This document shows positions 1 to 8,346 of a stretch of 64,000 nucleotides of DNA, one piece after another. This DNA comes from Nocardia miyunensis NBRC 108239. GTDB taxonomy: Bacteria > Actinomycetota > Actinomycetes > Mycobacteriales > Mycobacteriaceae. The first letter of the stretch is position 1; every line of letters starts with the position of its first letter. The position numbers and the translations under genes are program-made. Under the pieces are notes generated by a model, which saw only the letters and a list, made by a program, of their open reading frames with translations, was not told the DNA's origin and made no database searches. Location: the NCBI RefSeq assembly GCF_001613065.1, contig NZ_BDBQ01000001.1:310001-374000 (forward strand), read 5' to 3'.

Positions 1-94
1 AGCGGGCCTGGACCCGCAGCGCCGCCTCGAAGACGGTCTCACCGTCACGAACGGCCAGGTCGAACCCGGCGGGATCCACCCGCACGACTGCCAC
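1..94 (-). CDS. 2Fe-2S plant-type ferredoxin, N-terminal part only
   Basis: Only the first 31 codons are inside the window. The chosen GTG start at 94 is forced, because an in-frame TGA (the stop codon of the Rieske gene, 103-101) lies three codons upstream. The segment around residues 18-31 has the pattern RDGETVFEAALRVQAR, typical of the strand and helix that precede the cysteine loop of [2Fe-2S] ferredoxins. The cysteines themselves would lie beyond the edge. It starts 6 bp after the Rieske oxygenase, so it is probably co-transcribed and the likely electron donor for that oxygenase (inference). It could equally be the ferredoxin domain of a longer reductase. Confidence 0.7.
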   Translation of the reverse strand, partial: MAVVRVDPAGFDLAVRDGETVFEAALRVQAR

Positions 95-100
95 CTCGGA

Positions 101-1435
101 TCACCGCGCCAGAAACTGGTCGATGGTCTGGTGGCTGTTGACGATCATGGCCTCGTACCGTTCGGACAGCACCAGATCGTCGAGGCCCTGGGTCTTGAGC
201 CCTTTCTGCTGAGCGGTGATGTTGGCGAAATCCTCTTTGAAGATCTGGGGCCAGTCCTCGACCGGAATCGGCCCCTCGAGTTCGGGCCGATCCTCGCTAT
301 CTTCACCGGCCGCCGGAATCTGCAGCGCCCACACCTCGAAGATGCACGATTCGGGATCGTCGCCATTGGGGCGCACCCGGTACATGATCGAGTTCCCGTA
401 GGCCGGCAACACGGTGATGTTCGGGAAGATATGGCCATAGCCGCTGGTGTTGGTCGGCGGCGGCGGCAAGGGGATGCCGGCGCCCTGCGCGTATTCGTAG
501 AGCGCGCCGAAGAAGGCCAACGGGAACTGTTCGGGATCGATGCCACGTTCCAGCAGACCCTGCTGGATGAACATCTCCCGCTCGGTGGCGTAGGCGTCGG
601 TGCCGAAGTACAGCGCGTTGTTGAACTGGATGAAGTAATCGGCCACGGTCATCCCCTCGACCGGAACCTCGCCGGACAGCGGCAACATATGCGCGTGGCC
701 ACCCTTGAAACACTCGAACGTGCCACCGAAGGCATCGAGGTTGAAGTCGTCGTCGGCAGCTCCCATGGCCAGCGACGGATGCGCCTGCATCACGTGGTAT
801 GCCTCCAGGAACGCCTCCTGGGCGACCTTCCAATTCCCCGGCAGGATCAGATGCCGCCACCACCGCACCTGCATCCGCTCGAAGCCGATCGGGGCCATCA
901 CCTCGGCGATCTCACCCATCGCCTCCGATAGCGGCGGGGCCTCGGGATCCATGTTGATCCACACCATCCCGAACAGCTCGCCGACCTGACATTCGCTCAG
1001 CCGCAACGAGTCTCGCTCGACACAATGGGGGGCGAAACCGCGTTCGGCGAAGACGTAGGAGTTGGAACCGTCCAGGTTCCAGCGCCAGCCGTGGTAGGGA
1101 CAGACGATCTGGCCGCCGTGGAAGGTTCCGGTGTCGGTGGCCAGGGCGGTGGCACGATGGCGGCACGCATTGAAATATGCCTTGACCGTATTGTCGGCCT
1201 GGCGCACCACCATGATCGACTGATCGTTGATCTTGTACTCGGTGAAGTCTCCAGGGCGCGGAATCTCGTCCAGACGGCACGCCATCTGCCAGACGTGCGG
1301 CCAGAGCTTCTCCTTCTCGAGCTGCGCGAACTCCGGCGAAAAATACCTTCCCGCAGGAACTTTGGAGGAATCGGTGATTGCGAACGGGACTCCGGTGCTC
1401 GGCTGCTCGATCCGGCGTTCGGTGTGGATGGTCAT
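101..1435 (-). CDS. Rieske [2Fe-2S] aromatic-ring-hydroxylating-type oxygenase, alpha subunit
   Basis: A 444-residue terminal oxygenase that would insert oxygen into a ring or activated C-H using electrons from a ferredoxin. The Rieske cluster ligands are visible as C91-x-H93 and C112-x-x-H115. The mononuclear iron site is seen in the NWK...EAYHVMQAHP segment, with H214 and H219. Length and domain order are those of the family, and no separate beta-subunit gene is present nearby. Start ATG 1435 follows a strong AAGGAGGT about 7 nt upstream. A ferredoxin gene begins 6 bp downstream and a TetR gene lies 112 bp upstream in the same orientation, with an inverted repeat between them. The substrate is unknown. 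A decayed paralogue lies at 50911-51837. Confidence 0.93.
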   Translation of the reverse strand: MTIHTERRIEQPSTGVPFAITDSSKVPAGRYFSPEFAQLEKEKLWPHVWQMACRLDEIPRPGDFTEYKINDQSIMVVRQADNTVKAYFNACRHRATALATDTGTFHGGQIVCPYHGWRWNLDGSNSYVFAERGFAPHCVERDSLRLSECQVGELFGMVWINMDPEAPPLSEAMGEIAEVMAPIGFERMQVRWWRHLILPGNWKVAQEAFLEAYHVMQAHPSLAMGAADDDFNLDAFGGTFECFKGGHAHMLPLSGEVPVEGMTVADYFIQFNNALYFGTDAYATEREMFIQQGLLERGIDPEQFPLAFFGALYEYAQGAGIPLPPPPTNTSGYGHIFPNITVLPAYGNSIMYRVRPNGDDPESCIFEVWALQIPAAGEDSEDRPELEGPIPVEDWPQIFKEDFANITAQQKGLKTQGLDDLVLSERYEAMIVNSHQTIDQFLAR

Positions 1436-1469
1436 GGCCAGCCACCTCCTTGTGACAGGGCTGCGACGT

Positions 1470-1493
1470 AAGTAACTAATTGATGAGTTACTT
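1470..1493. promoter_or_regulatory. TetR-type operator, AAGTAACT-N8-AGTTACTT
   Basis: A perfect inverted repeat with 8-bp arms and an 8-bp spacer lies in the 112-bp gap between the TetR gene (stop at 1548) and the Rieske oxygenase (start at 1435). The inner core TAACT-N8-AGTTA recurs at 40679-40696 next to a paralogous TetR gene. This makes it a good candidate binding site for that subfamily. Assignment to the neighbouring TetR is inferred. Confidence 0.65.
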
Positions 1494-1547
1494 TATGGAT
1501 GTGGCCCCGGTCACGTCAACGATTCCGGCAAAATTACCTAAATTCGT

Positions 1548-2177
1548 TTAATCATTGCGTTCGATCAGCAGGACTCCGGCCAGCAGCGCTTCGGTCGCGC
1601 CCACCGCCGCTCGATGCCGTTCGGCGGTGGCGGTCGCCGAGAGGTGAGCCAACCCCCAGGTCAGCGACGTCAGCATGTCCACCACGGACCGGGGATCGAT
1701 ACCGGGCGCCACCTCGTGGGCCCGCACCGCCTCGGCGACCAGCTGCGAGTACAGCTCGTTCTCCGCGCGCTCCCGGCGCGCCACCGCGGCACCCAGATCC
1801 GGATAGCGCGCGGACTCCAGGTAGACGGTGGCATCGAACCTGGCCACCGACGGATAGTCACGCACGCAGGCGATCGCCTCGTCCAGCAGTGCGACGAAAT
1901 GCTCGCGCAGCGTCCCGGGAAACTCGACCGCCCGCGCCAAGCGGCCCATCACCTCGTCGATGCGCGCGTTCAGCGTCGCGGTGACCAGGTCCACCTTGGA
2001 CGGGAAGTAGTGGTAGATCGCCGCACTGGTCAGCCCCGCCTGTTCGGCGATCGATTTCATGGTCGCCTTGGCATAGCCGACCTCCGCGATGTGATCCATC
2101 GCCGCGGTCATGATCCGGAGGCGTGTCTGCTCCCCGTCCGCATTCACCGGACGACCCATCCTGGCCGGCGCCGACAT
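1548..2177 (-). CDS. TetR/AcrR family transcriptional regulator
   Basis: A 209-residue regulator. The N-terminal helix-turn-helix is clear at about residues 20-65 (GEQTRLRIMTAAMDHIAEVG, then TMKSIAEQAGLTSAAIYHYF). The all-helical remainder is the ligand-binding and dimer domain. Start ATG 2177 follows GGAGGAGATGCG. An in-frame ATG at 2159 is a possible alternative. It precedes the Rieske gene in the same direction and is divergent from a TesB-type thioesterase, so it probably controls one or both, with an acyl-CoA or pathway intermediate as ligand (inference). Two close relatives occur in the window, both broken: 40694-41310 is frameshifted and 51910-52340 lacks the DNA-binding domain. Confidence 0.93.
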   Translation of the reverse strand: MSAPARMGRPVNADGEQTRLRIMTAAMDHIAEVGYAKATMKSIAEQAGLTSAAIYHYFPSKVDLVTATLNARIDEVMGRLARAVEFPGTLREHFVALLDEAIACVRDYPSVARFDATVYLESARYPDLGAAVARRERAENELYSQLVAEAVRAHEVAPGIDPRSVVDMLTSLTWGLAHLSATATAERHRAAVGATEALLAGVLLIERND

Positions 2178-2346
2178 CGCATCTCCTCCCTACGAGGACA
2201 GTATCGAGCTCCCATTCTTCCATCTCGGACATATGCCATCGTCCCCCACCGCGGCCCGCCCCCGCGAACAAGCCGGACCCACGGCCGCCACGAGCCGCGA
2301 CGGATGACATCCCGCCCTGATCGGCAACGCCCCCACTCCACTGTAT

Positions 2347-2361
2347 ATAGTTAGATAGTTA
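2347..2361. promoter_or_regulatory. Direct repeat of ATAGTTA in a divergent promoter region
   Basis: Two head-to-tail copies of ATAGTTA separated by one base lie in the 245-bp region between the TetR start (2177) and the TesB start (2423). The AGTTA element equals the half-site of the inverted repeat at 1470-1493. This A/T-rich stretch is therefore a plausible promoter and regulator contact region. Weak on its own. Confidence 0.3.
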
Positions 2362-2422
2362 AGCGGAAAATGTGATCTGGCGAGGACCGCGCGAACTTGC
2401 TACCGAGAGAAGAGGTTCCGCC

Positions 2423-3301
2423 ATGAGTATGGCGACACAGACGGCCGATCCGGTCTCCCTGGCCGACGTTCTGAGCATCCACCGGGTCAGCGGATCCGAA
2501 TTCCTCGGCCCCGCCAGGACCACCTCGGCACCGCGCATCTTCGGCGGCGTCACGATCGGACAGACCCTACTCGCCGCCCGTGCAACAGTGACCGACCGCC
2601 GCCCGATCCACGCCCTGCAAACCACATTTCTGCGCCCTGGATACAGCGACTCACCCGTCACCTATCGCGTCGATCCGCTGCACGACGGCGCGTCGGTGAC
2701 CACCCGGTTGATCACCGCCACCCAGCACGACCGGATCATCTTCACCGGCATCGCGTCATTCCACCAGCCCGAACACGGTCTGGCACATCAATTTACGACA
2801 TTGTCCGCGCCCCGCCCGGAAGATATCGAGCCGGGCGCACGCACGGTGGGCAAATCTCGCAGCAGCTCATGGCTTTCGGCTCTGGAGCAGACCACCATGC
2901 TGGAATTCCGATTCCCCGACGCCCCCATCCGGATATCCGCCGAGCGCGGCGTTGCCGTGGATCCGCACCAGAAATTCTGGGTCCGCCCGGTCCGCCCGCT
3001 CCCCAGGGACAGCTCGGTGCATGCCGCTGTCCTGGGGTATCTGTCCGATGCGCTGCTGCTCTCGACATCTCTCGGCCCCCATCGCAAGACGCTGCAGGAT
3101 CCGGACATACAGTTCGCCACCATCAACCACAGCGTCTGGTTCCATTCGGCATGCCCCGCTGACGACTGGCTGTGGTACGAACAGGAAGGCATCTGGGCCG
3201 GGTCGGCGCGCGCGGTCTGCCGTGGTTCGATCTTCCGCCGCACCGGCGAATTAGCGGCAACCGTCGTTCAGGAAGGGCTGATCCGGGTCACGCCGGAATG
3301 A
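2423..3301 (+). CDS. Acyl-CoA thioesterase II (TesB-like double hotdog)
   Basis: A 292-residue enzyme predicted to hydrolyse acyl-CoA to free acid and CoA. The N-terminal hotdog carries FGGVTIGQTLLAA (about 40-52) and the FLRPG strand (69-73). The C-terminal hotdog has the residues that match the TesB catalytic set: D209 in GYLSDA, T233 in FATINHSVWFH and Q283 in VVQEGLIR. ATG 2423 is preferred over an upstream start at 2372, because GAGAAGAGG lies just ahead and the upstream extension is not conserved-looking. It is divergent from the TetR gene and convergent with an acyl-CoA ligase, with a strong hairpin between them. It probably releases CoA from stalled intermediates. Confidence 0.88.
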   Translation: MSMATQTADPVSLADVLSIHRVSGSEFLGPARTTSAPRIFGGVTIGQTLLAARATVTDRRPIHALQTTFLRPGYSDSPVTYRVDPLHDGASVTTRLITATQHDRIIFTGIASFHQPEHGLAHQFTTLSAPRPEDIEPGARTVGKSRSSSWLSALEQTTMLEFRFPDAPIRISAERGVAVDPHQKFWVRPVRPLPRDSSVHAAVLGYLSDALLLSTSLGPHRKTLQDPDIQFATINHSVWFHSACPADDWLWYEQEGIWAGSARAVCRGSIFRRTGELAATVVQEGLIRVTPE

Positions 3302-3305
3302 TCGC

Positions 3306-3342
3306 CGGACGCGCCCGCCGACACTCGCGGCGGGCGCGTCCG
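3306..3342. terminator. Bidirectional intrinsic-type terminator hairpin
   Basis: A perfect 14-bp inverted repeat (left arm 3306-3319, right arm 3329-3342, 9-nt loop) lies between the convergent stops at 3301 and 3345. The stem is nearly all G+C, and no long T-run follows, as is common in actinobacteria. Confidence 0.75.
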
Positions 3343-3344
3343 AA

Positions 3345-4907
3345 TCAGGCTCCGGAGAACGTCCGGCGCAGGGACTGCTTGTCCAGCTTTCCCAGTCCGG
3401 TCTTGGGCAGCTCCGCCACGATCTCGAGGCGCTCGGGCAGTTTCTGCGGCATGAGGCCCGCCTCTCGCAGCCGTGCGGCGATATCGCTCAGGGTGGGCGT
3501 CGCCGTATTCGGACGGACGGTGATCACCGCACACACCAGTTCACCGCGTTCCGCGTCGGGCAGGCCGATCACCGCCACCTCCGCCACGGCCGGATGTTCG
3601 GCGAGCAGTGCCTCCACCTCGACGGGGCCGATGTTCTCGCCCTTGCGAATGATCATGTCCTTCAGGCGGCCGGTCACCTCGACATACCCGTCCGCACGCA
3701 GGTGCCCCAGGTCGCCGGTACGGAACCAGCCATCGGCAGTGAACGCCGACGCGGTCAGCGCCGGATCCGTGTAACCGCGAAATACCGACGCGCCCTTGAC
3801 CTGAATTTCCCCGTCCCGACCGACCGGCAGCTCCTGGTCGTCGGCGACGACCCGCAGCATGAGACCGGGAATCGGGCGGCCCTCGGTCTGTGCCAGCTGC
3901 TCGTCGGTGTCGTCCGGGGATGCTACACAGATCATCGGCACCTCGGTCGCGCCGTAATCGTGCGCGACCGTCGCATGCAATTCGGCGCGCACCGCGTGAT
4001 AAACGCTCGGCGGACACGGCGCCCCGCCGCCCTTGAGCAGACGCAGGCTCGGCAGCAGCCGCTCACCCGGGGCCAGCTTGCGCTGCTCGTTGAGCAGCGC
4101 GGTGTAGAACACGGTGCTGCCACCGGTGAATGTCACCCCATGTCGGCGGAACAGCTCCGAGGTGGCGGCCGGGTCGAACGCCTCGACCACAACGGCGGGG
4201 AACCCGACCAGTAACACCGACAGCAGATAGATCGCGCCACCGATATGCGCGACCGGGAACGGGATCCCGCCGAATTCGTCCGGTACCAGCCCGCCCCGCT
4301 GCGTGAACCCGCGCGCCGCGGCCAGCAACGAGCTGTCGCCGTGACAGGCCCCTTTGGGCTGCCCGGAAGATCCCGATGTGAAGTAGACCCACCGGATATC
4401 TTCCGAGACGACAGGTTCCGGAGGCAGGGCCGCCACGTCCGCCAACTCGGGTGCGACCATCCCGATGGTCAGCACGCGCCGGCTCCCCGGCAATCCTTCA
4501 GCCATCGCTCGGTAGTCGGTACCACGCCAGACTCCCGGTATCAGCATCGTGTCGGCCTCGGCGGCGGCCACCGCCACCCCGGTTTCGCGTTCCCGATAGA
4601 TCGGGATGATCGGCGCCTGCAACGCCCCGAGGCGGGCCAGTGCGGCCATCACCAAGAGCGTGCTGATTCGCGTCGGCAGCTGCCAGGCCACCCGCGATCC
4701 CGGACCGATTCCCTCGGCATGCAGGGCGGCCGCGACCCGCTCGGCGCGTAACCGGAAGTCGCCGAAAGTGAGTGTGGTGCCATGTTCATCGACCAACATC
4801 GGCTGCCGCGCCGACCTTTCCGCGCGCTCACGGACGAGGTCCCAAACCCCTTCCACCGCAAAATTATCAGTGTTACTCAGAGGCGAAGCAGCGGGATCGA
4901 CCAGCAT
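3345..4907 (-). CDS. AMP-forming acyl-CoA synthetase (ANL superfamily)
   Basis: A 520-residue ligase that would adenylate a carboxylic acid and transfer it to CoA. The phosphate-binding loop VYFTSGSSGQPKG is at about residues 174-186. The YGATEVPM motif, the WFRTGDLGHLRADGY hinge region and the LKDMIIRKGENI motif follow. The C-terminal catalytic lysine is in PKTGLGK (about K507). ATG 4907 is chosen because AAGGATT precedes it. An extension to 5021 would run through the A/T-rich promoter. It is a single gene ending against the TesB terminator. The acid specificity is not readable. One of five such ligases in the window. Confidence 0.9.
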   Translation of the reverse strand: MLVDPAASPLSNTDNFAVEGVWDLVRERAERSARQPMLVDEHGTTLTFGDFRLRAERVAAALHAEGIGPGSRVAWQLPTRISTLLVMAALARLGALQAPIIPIYRERETGVAVAAAEADTMLIPGVWRGTDYRAMAEGLPGSRRVLTIGMVAPELADVAALPPEPVVSEDIRWVYFTSGSSGQPKGACHGDSSLLAAARGFTQRGGLVPDEFGGIPFPVAHIGGAIYLLSVLLVGFPAVVVEAFDPAATSELFRRHGVTFTGGSTVFYTALLNEQRKLAPGERLLPSLRLLKGGGAPCPPSVYHAVRAELHATVAHDYGATEVPMICVASPDDTDEQLAQTEGRPIPGLMLRVVADDQELPVGRDGEIQVKGASVFRGYTDPALTASAFTADGWFRTGDLGHLRADGYVEVTGRLKDMIIRKGENIGPVEVEALLAEHPAVAEVAVIGLPDAERGELVCAVITVRPNTATPTLSDIAARLREAGLMPQKLPERLEIVAELPKTGLGKLDKQSLRRTFSGA

Positions 4908-4955
4908 CAGAGGAATCCTTTCACCAGGCCGTGGCGAGCGGCACAGTCTCAACAT

Positions 4956-4976
4956 ATAGTAAAAAGATCTGACTAT
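4956..4976. promoter_or_regulatory. Inverted repeat ATAGT-N11-ACTAT upstream of the ligase
   Basis: Short 5-bp arms lie in an A/T-rich patch about 50-70 bp upstream of the acyl-CoA ligase start at 4907. The position and base composition suit a promoter with an overlapping operator. The arms are short, so this is tentative. Confidence 0.35.
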
Positions 4977-5501
4977 TAACTCAATGCCTGATTCCGAGAC
5001 GATCCGGCTCCGCGACGTCAACTGCGCGATCCGAGGGACCGCCGAGCGCCGGCTCGTCGCCCTCTATAGCGATGGTGGACGGTCTGTGGCGCAGCGAGTG
5101 TCAACATGCCCGCGCCATTCGCGGCTACCGTACGCAGGTCGCCGCGAATGCTCCTATCGAACCTCTTCTCCCAGTTGGGATCTCGAAACGACTCAGTGTG
5201 AAATGCGAGCCGAGGTCGTCGGCTCGACATGATCGGCGGCGTCGCCGTCGGCCGTCCGGTCGCCACATATCAGAACGCGCTGGACGTGCTTTCTTCCTGA
5301 GTTCCCGCGGAAATCCCGGCCGGAAAACGGGCATCGGTCTTCCCGGCGATCAGCGCCGTGACGACGAATCACCGGAAGTAGTGGTTCACGACTCTGGTAG
5401 CGGGCCCCACACCGATGCGAATTCCGGCCGCTCACTTCACCGATCCACCGGCTGCCGCAACTGTCCGTGCCGCACAAAGCCCCGACAACATCAGGTAGAT
5501 T
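4977..5501. other. Intergenic stretch, no convincing gene
   Basis: About 520 bp between the divergent ligase (start 4907) and SDR (start 5562). Open frames on both strands are short, lack good ribosome binding sites and resemble no family I know. A minus-strand frame near 5020-5266 has some coding-like composition but no recognisable motif. The stretch may be promoter DNA plus a degraded gene. Confidence 0.4.
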
Positions 5502-5517
5502 ACATAGTGAACTATGT
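5502..5517. promoter_or_regulatory. TetR-type operator ACATAGTGAACTATGT
   Basis: A 7-bp inverted repeat around a 2-bp centre lies 45 bp upstream of the SDR start at 5562. The same 16-mer occurs at 20735-20750 on the opposite strand, and in both places it is followed by a T in the direction of the downstream gene, giving 17 identical bases. Identity at two separate promoters makes chance unlikely and points to one shared regulator (inference). Confidence 0.75.
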
Positions 5518-5561
5518 TGCAATAGTGGGCGAGGAGATCGCCGCTGTGAAAGGACATTCGA

Positions 5562-6323
5562 ATGCAGATCAACGACAGCGTGGCCGTCGTCACCGGCGGC
5601 GCCTCCGGCCTCGGTTTGGCCACGACCAAGGCGCTGCTCGCCGAGGGCGCGTACGTCGTCATCATCGACCTCCCCTCTTCCAACGGTGAGGCCGTCGTCA
5701 AGGAGCTCGGCGAGCGGGTGCGCTTCGCCGCTGCCGATGTCACCGACGAGAGCGCGGTATCGCAGGCCCTCGACGTCGCCGAATCACTTGGGCCGCTGCG
5801 GATTGCGGTCAACTGCGCCGGGATCGGCAATGCGCTCAGGACTGTCGGCAAGAAGGGCCCCTTCCCACTCGACGCCTTCACCAAGGTCGTCACTGTCAAC
5901 CTGATCGGTACGTTCAACGTGTTGCGCCTGGCCGCCGAACGCATCGCCAAGACCGAACCGGTCGACGGGGAACGTGGCGTCATCATCAACACCGCCTCGG
6001 TCGCCGCCTTCGAGGGCCAGATCGGCCAGGCCGCCTATTCCGCGTCCAAGGGTGGCGTGGTGGGAATGACGTTGCCCATCGCGCGCGACCTCGCATCGTT
6101 GCTGATTCGCGTGAACACCATCGCGCCGGGACTGTTCAAGACACCACTGCTGGGCACGCTGCCCGATGAGGCGCAGAAGTCGCTCGGCGCCCAGGTCCCG
6201 CACCCGTCCCGGCTCGGCGATCCCTCCGAGTACGGCGCTCTCGCCGCGCACATCGTCGCCAACCCGATGCTCAACGGCGAGACCATCCGCCTGGACGGCG
6301 CGATCCGCATGGCACCGCACTGA
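5562..6323 (+). CDS. SDR-family 3-hydroxyacyl-CoA dehydrogenase (HSD10-like)
   Basis: A 253-residue short-chain dehydrogenase. It has the nucleotide-binding TGGASGLG (11-18), NCAG (84-87), catalytic S146 and Y159-x-x-x-K163. The long insertion after NCAG and the tail resemble the HSD10 or 2-methyl-3-hydroxybutyryl-CoA dehydrogenase branch. The probable reaction is therefore NAD-dependent oxidation of a 3-hydroxyacyl-CoA. ATG 5562 is preceded by AAAGGA at 7 nt. It is a single gene with its own operator at 5502-5517 and a very strong terminator 12 bp after its stop. The shared operator suggests co-regulation with the 15.3-20.7 kb operon, whose hydratases would supply its substrate. Confidence 0.88.
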   Translation: MQINDSVAVVTGGASGLGLATTKALLAEGAYVVIIDLPSSNGEAVVKELGERVRFAAADVTDESAVSQALDVAESLGPLRIAVNCAGIGNALRTVGKKGPFPLDAFTKVVTVNLIGTFNVLRLAAERIAKTEPVDGERGVIINTASVAAFEGQIGQAAYSASKGGVVGMTLPIARDLASLLIRVNTIAPGLFKTPLLGTLPDEAQKSLGAQVPHPSRLGDPSEYGALAAHIVANPMLNGETIRLDGAIRMAPH

Positions 6324-6334
6324 GAATCTCCGAG

Positions 6335-6388
6335 TTCGAGCCGAGCAGCGCCGGGCACGGTACAGTGCCCGGCGCTGCTCGGCTCGAA
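6335..6388. terminator. Long perfect-stem terminator hairpin
   Basis: A 24-bp perfect inverted repeat (arms 6335-6358 and 6365-6388) with a 6-nt loop GGTACA starts 12 bp after the SDR stop and is followed by AA. It is the strongest hairpin I found in the window, and it insulates the SDR from the ligase gene that ends at 6727. Confidence 0.85.
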
Positions 6389-6726
6389 AATGCCGGAGCC
6401 GCAGGATGTTCCGCAACCGGCCCGGCGGAGCGCGGTCACGGCCACAGATTTGCGACTGGTTCATACGCGGTTTCGAGCAGGTGCGGGTCGCCGACCCCGA
6501 GGTGCCGCTCGGAGTCCGAGCACCGCTTCACCGACACCGCCGCAATCGCGCACCAGCCCTGTTCACCTTCGTCGGCTACGACCTACTCACCGGACCCGCC
6601 GGTAACGCGGCAAGGAATTCGATCTCACTCGAGCATATTGTATGGGTGACAACGGCTTTCACGGCAATCAGATCCGGGCGAGATGCGGAGCGGAGAACCG
6701 ACCCTGAATCGATCGGCTCCCGGCCA
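6389..6726. other. Intergenic stretch, no convincing gene
   Basis: About 340 bp between the SDR terminator and the 3' end of the minus-strand ligase. Short frames on the plus strand (for example from ATG 6390) have no ribosome binding site of note and no recognisable motif. I see no promoter or repeat here beyond the flanking hairpin. Confidence 0.4.
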
Positions 6727-8283
6727 TCATGGGCGAGAAGGGTTTCCGGCCGAGTGAGGCCGCCGCGGGTCGACGTAATCGGCCAGCAGTTGACGGCGCA
6801 GGATCTTTCCGCTGGGCAACCGGGGCACCTCACCGAAACTGACCGACCGGGGTGCCTTGTAGTGCGCGAGCCTGTCGCGGCAGTAGTCGATCAACTCCCG
6901 CGCGAGGTCCGGGCCCGGCGTCACATCGGGCGCGGGCTGGACCACAGCGTGTACCCGCTGACCCATCTCGTCGTCGGGTAGTCCGATCACCGCCACGTCG
7001 AGTACCGCGGGGTGCAGGGTGAGGGCGTCCTCGATCTCCTGTGGGTAGATGTTCACGCCGCCGGAAAGAATCAGATCCGAGCGGCGGGCCGACAGGTACA
7101 GGTAGCCGTCCCGGTCGACATGACCGAGGTCGCCGAGGGTGTTCCAGCCCTTGTCGTTGAACGCCTCCGCGGTCTTGGCCGGGTCCCCGAGATATTCGAA
7201 TCGCCGGATATCACCGAACCAGACGGTGCCCACCTCGCCGGGCGCGAGCTCGTTGCCGTCGTCGTCGCAGATGTGCACGACGCCTTGTACGGCCTTGCCG
7301 ACCGATCCTCGGTGGGTCAGCCACTCGGGTGTGTCGATCATGAAGAAACCGGTTCCCTCACTGCCGGAGTAGAACTCGGTCAGCTTGGGCCCGAACCACT
7401 CGATCATGCGCTCTTTGACCTCCACCGGGCACGGTGCCGCGGCGTGCACGACCAGGTGGATACTGGAGACATCGTAGCGCTCGCGAATATCGCTGGGCAG
7501 CTTGAGCATTCGCACGAACATCGTGGGCACGAACTGTGCGTGGGTCACCCGGAACCGGTCGATCAGCCGGAGGGTTTGTTCGGCGTCGAATTTCTCCATC
7601 ACGATCGCGGTGCCGCCGTTGCGCACCGTGCCGAAGGTCCAGCCCAGGGGCGCGGCGTGGTAGAGCGGTCCGGGGCTCAGGTAGACCGAGTCGGGTCCGA
7701 AACCGAATGCGGTGCCCATCAGGTGGTCGATGCCGAGTCCGACGCCGAACGGTTGCCCGGTCAGCGTGGGGAGAATTCCCTTGGGGCGTCCGGTGGTTCC
7801 GGACGAGTACAGCATGTAATAGCCCTCGGACTCGTCCCGGATGGGTGTGCTCGGCAGATCCGCGATCGCTTCCTCGACACGTTCGGCCCCGGCGGCGCTG
7901 CCACCGACCACCAGTCGCCATCGCAGCTGCGGAGCTGCCGCCTCGGCCGCCTCGGCGAGATCGGTCAGCGATGCCGAGTGGATCAGCAGGCGCGCACCGC
8001 AGTTCGCGACGATATAGGCCGCCTCCTCGGCGCTCAGGTGCCAGTTGACCGGCGTGTGGAGCAGGCCGGACCGCTGTGCGGCCCACACGACCGGGAAGAC
8101 CTCGAGCTGATTGCGCATCAGGATCGCGATACGGTCGCCGGGACGCAGCCCACGGGACCGGAACAGGTGCGCGATTCGATTCGACCGTTCTTCGAGTTCG
8201 CGATAGGTCAGCGTCTCACCGCCGGCGCCCATGACGATCGCGGGCTTGTCCTCGTACCGGGCGGCCAATTCCGTGAGATTCAC
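6727..8283 (-). CDS. AMP-forming fatty-acyl-CoA ligase
   Basis: About 518 residues. The adenylate-forming loop reads YSSGTTGRPKG, followed by the FYSGSEGTGFF motif, the NTLGDLGHVDRDGYLYL hinge region, SDLILSGGVNIYP and the terminal PSGKILRR with the catalytic lysine. An ATG at 8295 directly abuts AAGGA, so the GTG at 8283, which gives a mature-looking MNLTELAARY start, is preferred. It is the last gene of a minus-strand set with a flavin oxidoreductase, another ligase and an aldo-keto reductase. It should activate a pathway acid to its CoA thioester. The substrate class cannot be told from sequence. Confidence 0.88.
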   Translation of the reverse strand: MNLTELAARYEDKPAIVMGAGGETLTYRELEERSNRIAHLFRSRGLRPGDRIAILMRNQLEVFPVVWAAQRSGLLHTPVNWHLSAEEAAYIVANCGARLLIHSASLTDLAEAAEAAAPQLRWRLVVGGSAAGAERVEEAIADLPSTPIRDESEGYYMLYSSGTTGRPKGILPTLTGQPFGVGLGIDHLMGTAFGFGPDSVYLSPGPLYHAAPLGWTFGTVRNGGTAIVMEKFDAEQTLRLIDRFRVTHAQFVPTMFVRMLKLPSDIRERYDVSSIHLVVHAAAPCPVEVKERMIEWFGPKLTEFYSGSEGTGFFMIDTPEWLTHRGSVGKAVQGVVHICDDDGNELAPGEVGTVWFGDIRRFEYLGDPAKTAEAFNDKGWNTLGDLGHVDRDGYLYLSARRSDLILSGGVNIYPQEIEDALTLHPAVLDVAVIGLPDDEMGQRVHAVVQPAPDVTPGPDLARELIDYCRDRLAHYKAPRSVSFGEVPRLPSGKILRRQLLADYVDPRRPHSAGNPSRP

Positions 8284-8346
8284 ACCGCATCCCATTCCTT
8301 CTCGTCGAGTTCGGCCCCCTCCTGTCGAATACGGCTTGGAGCTCGT

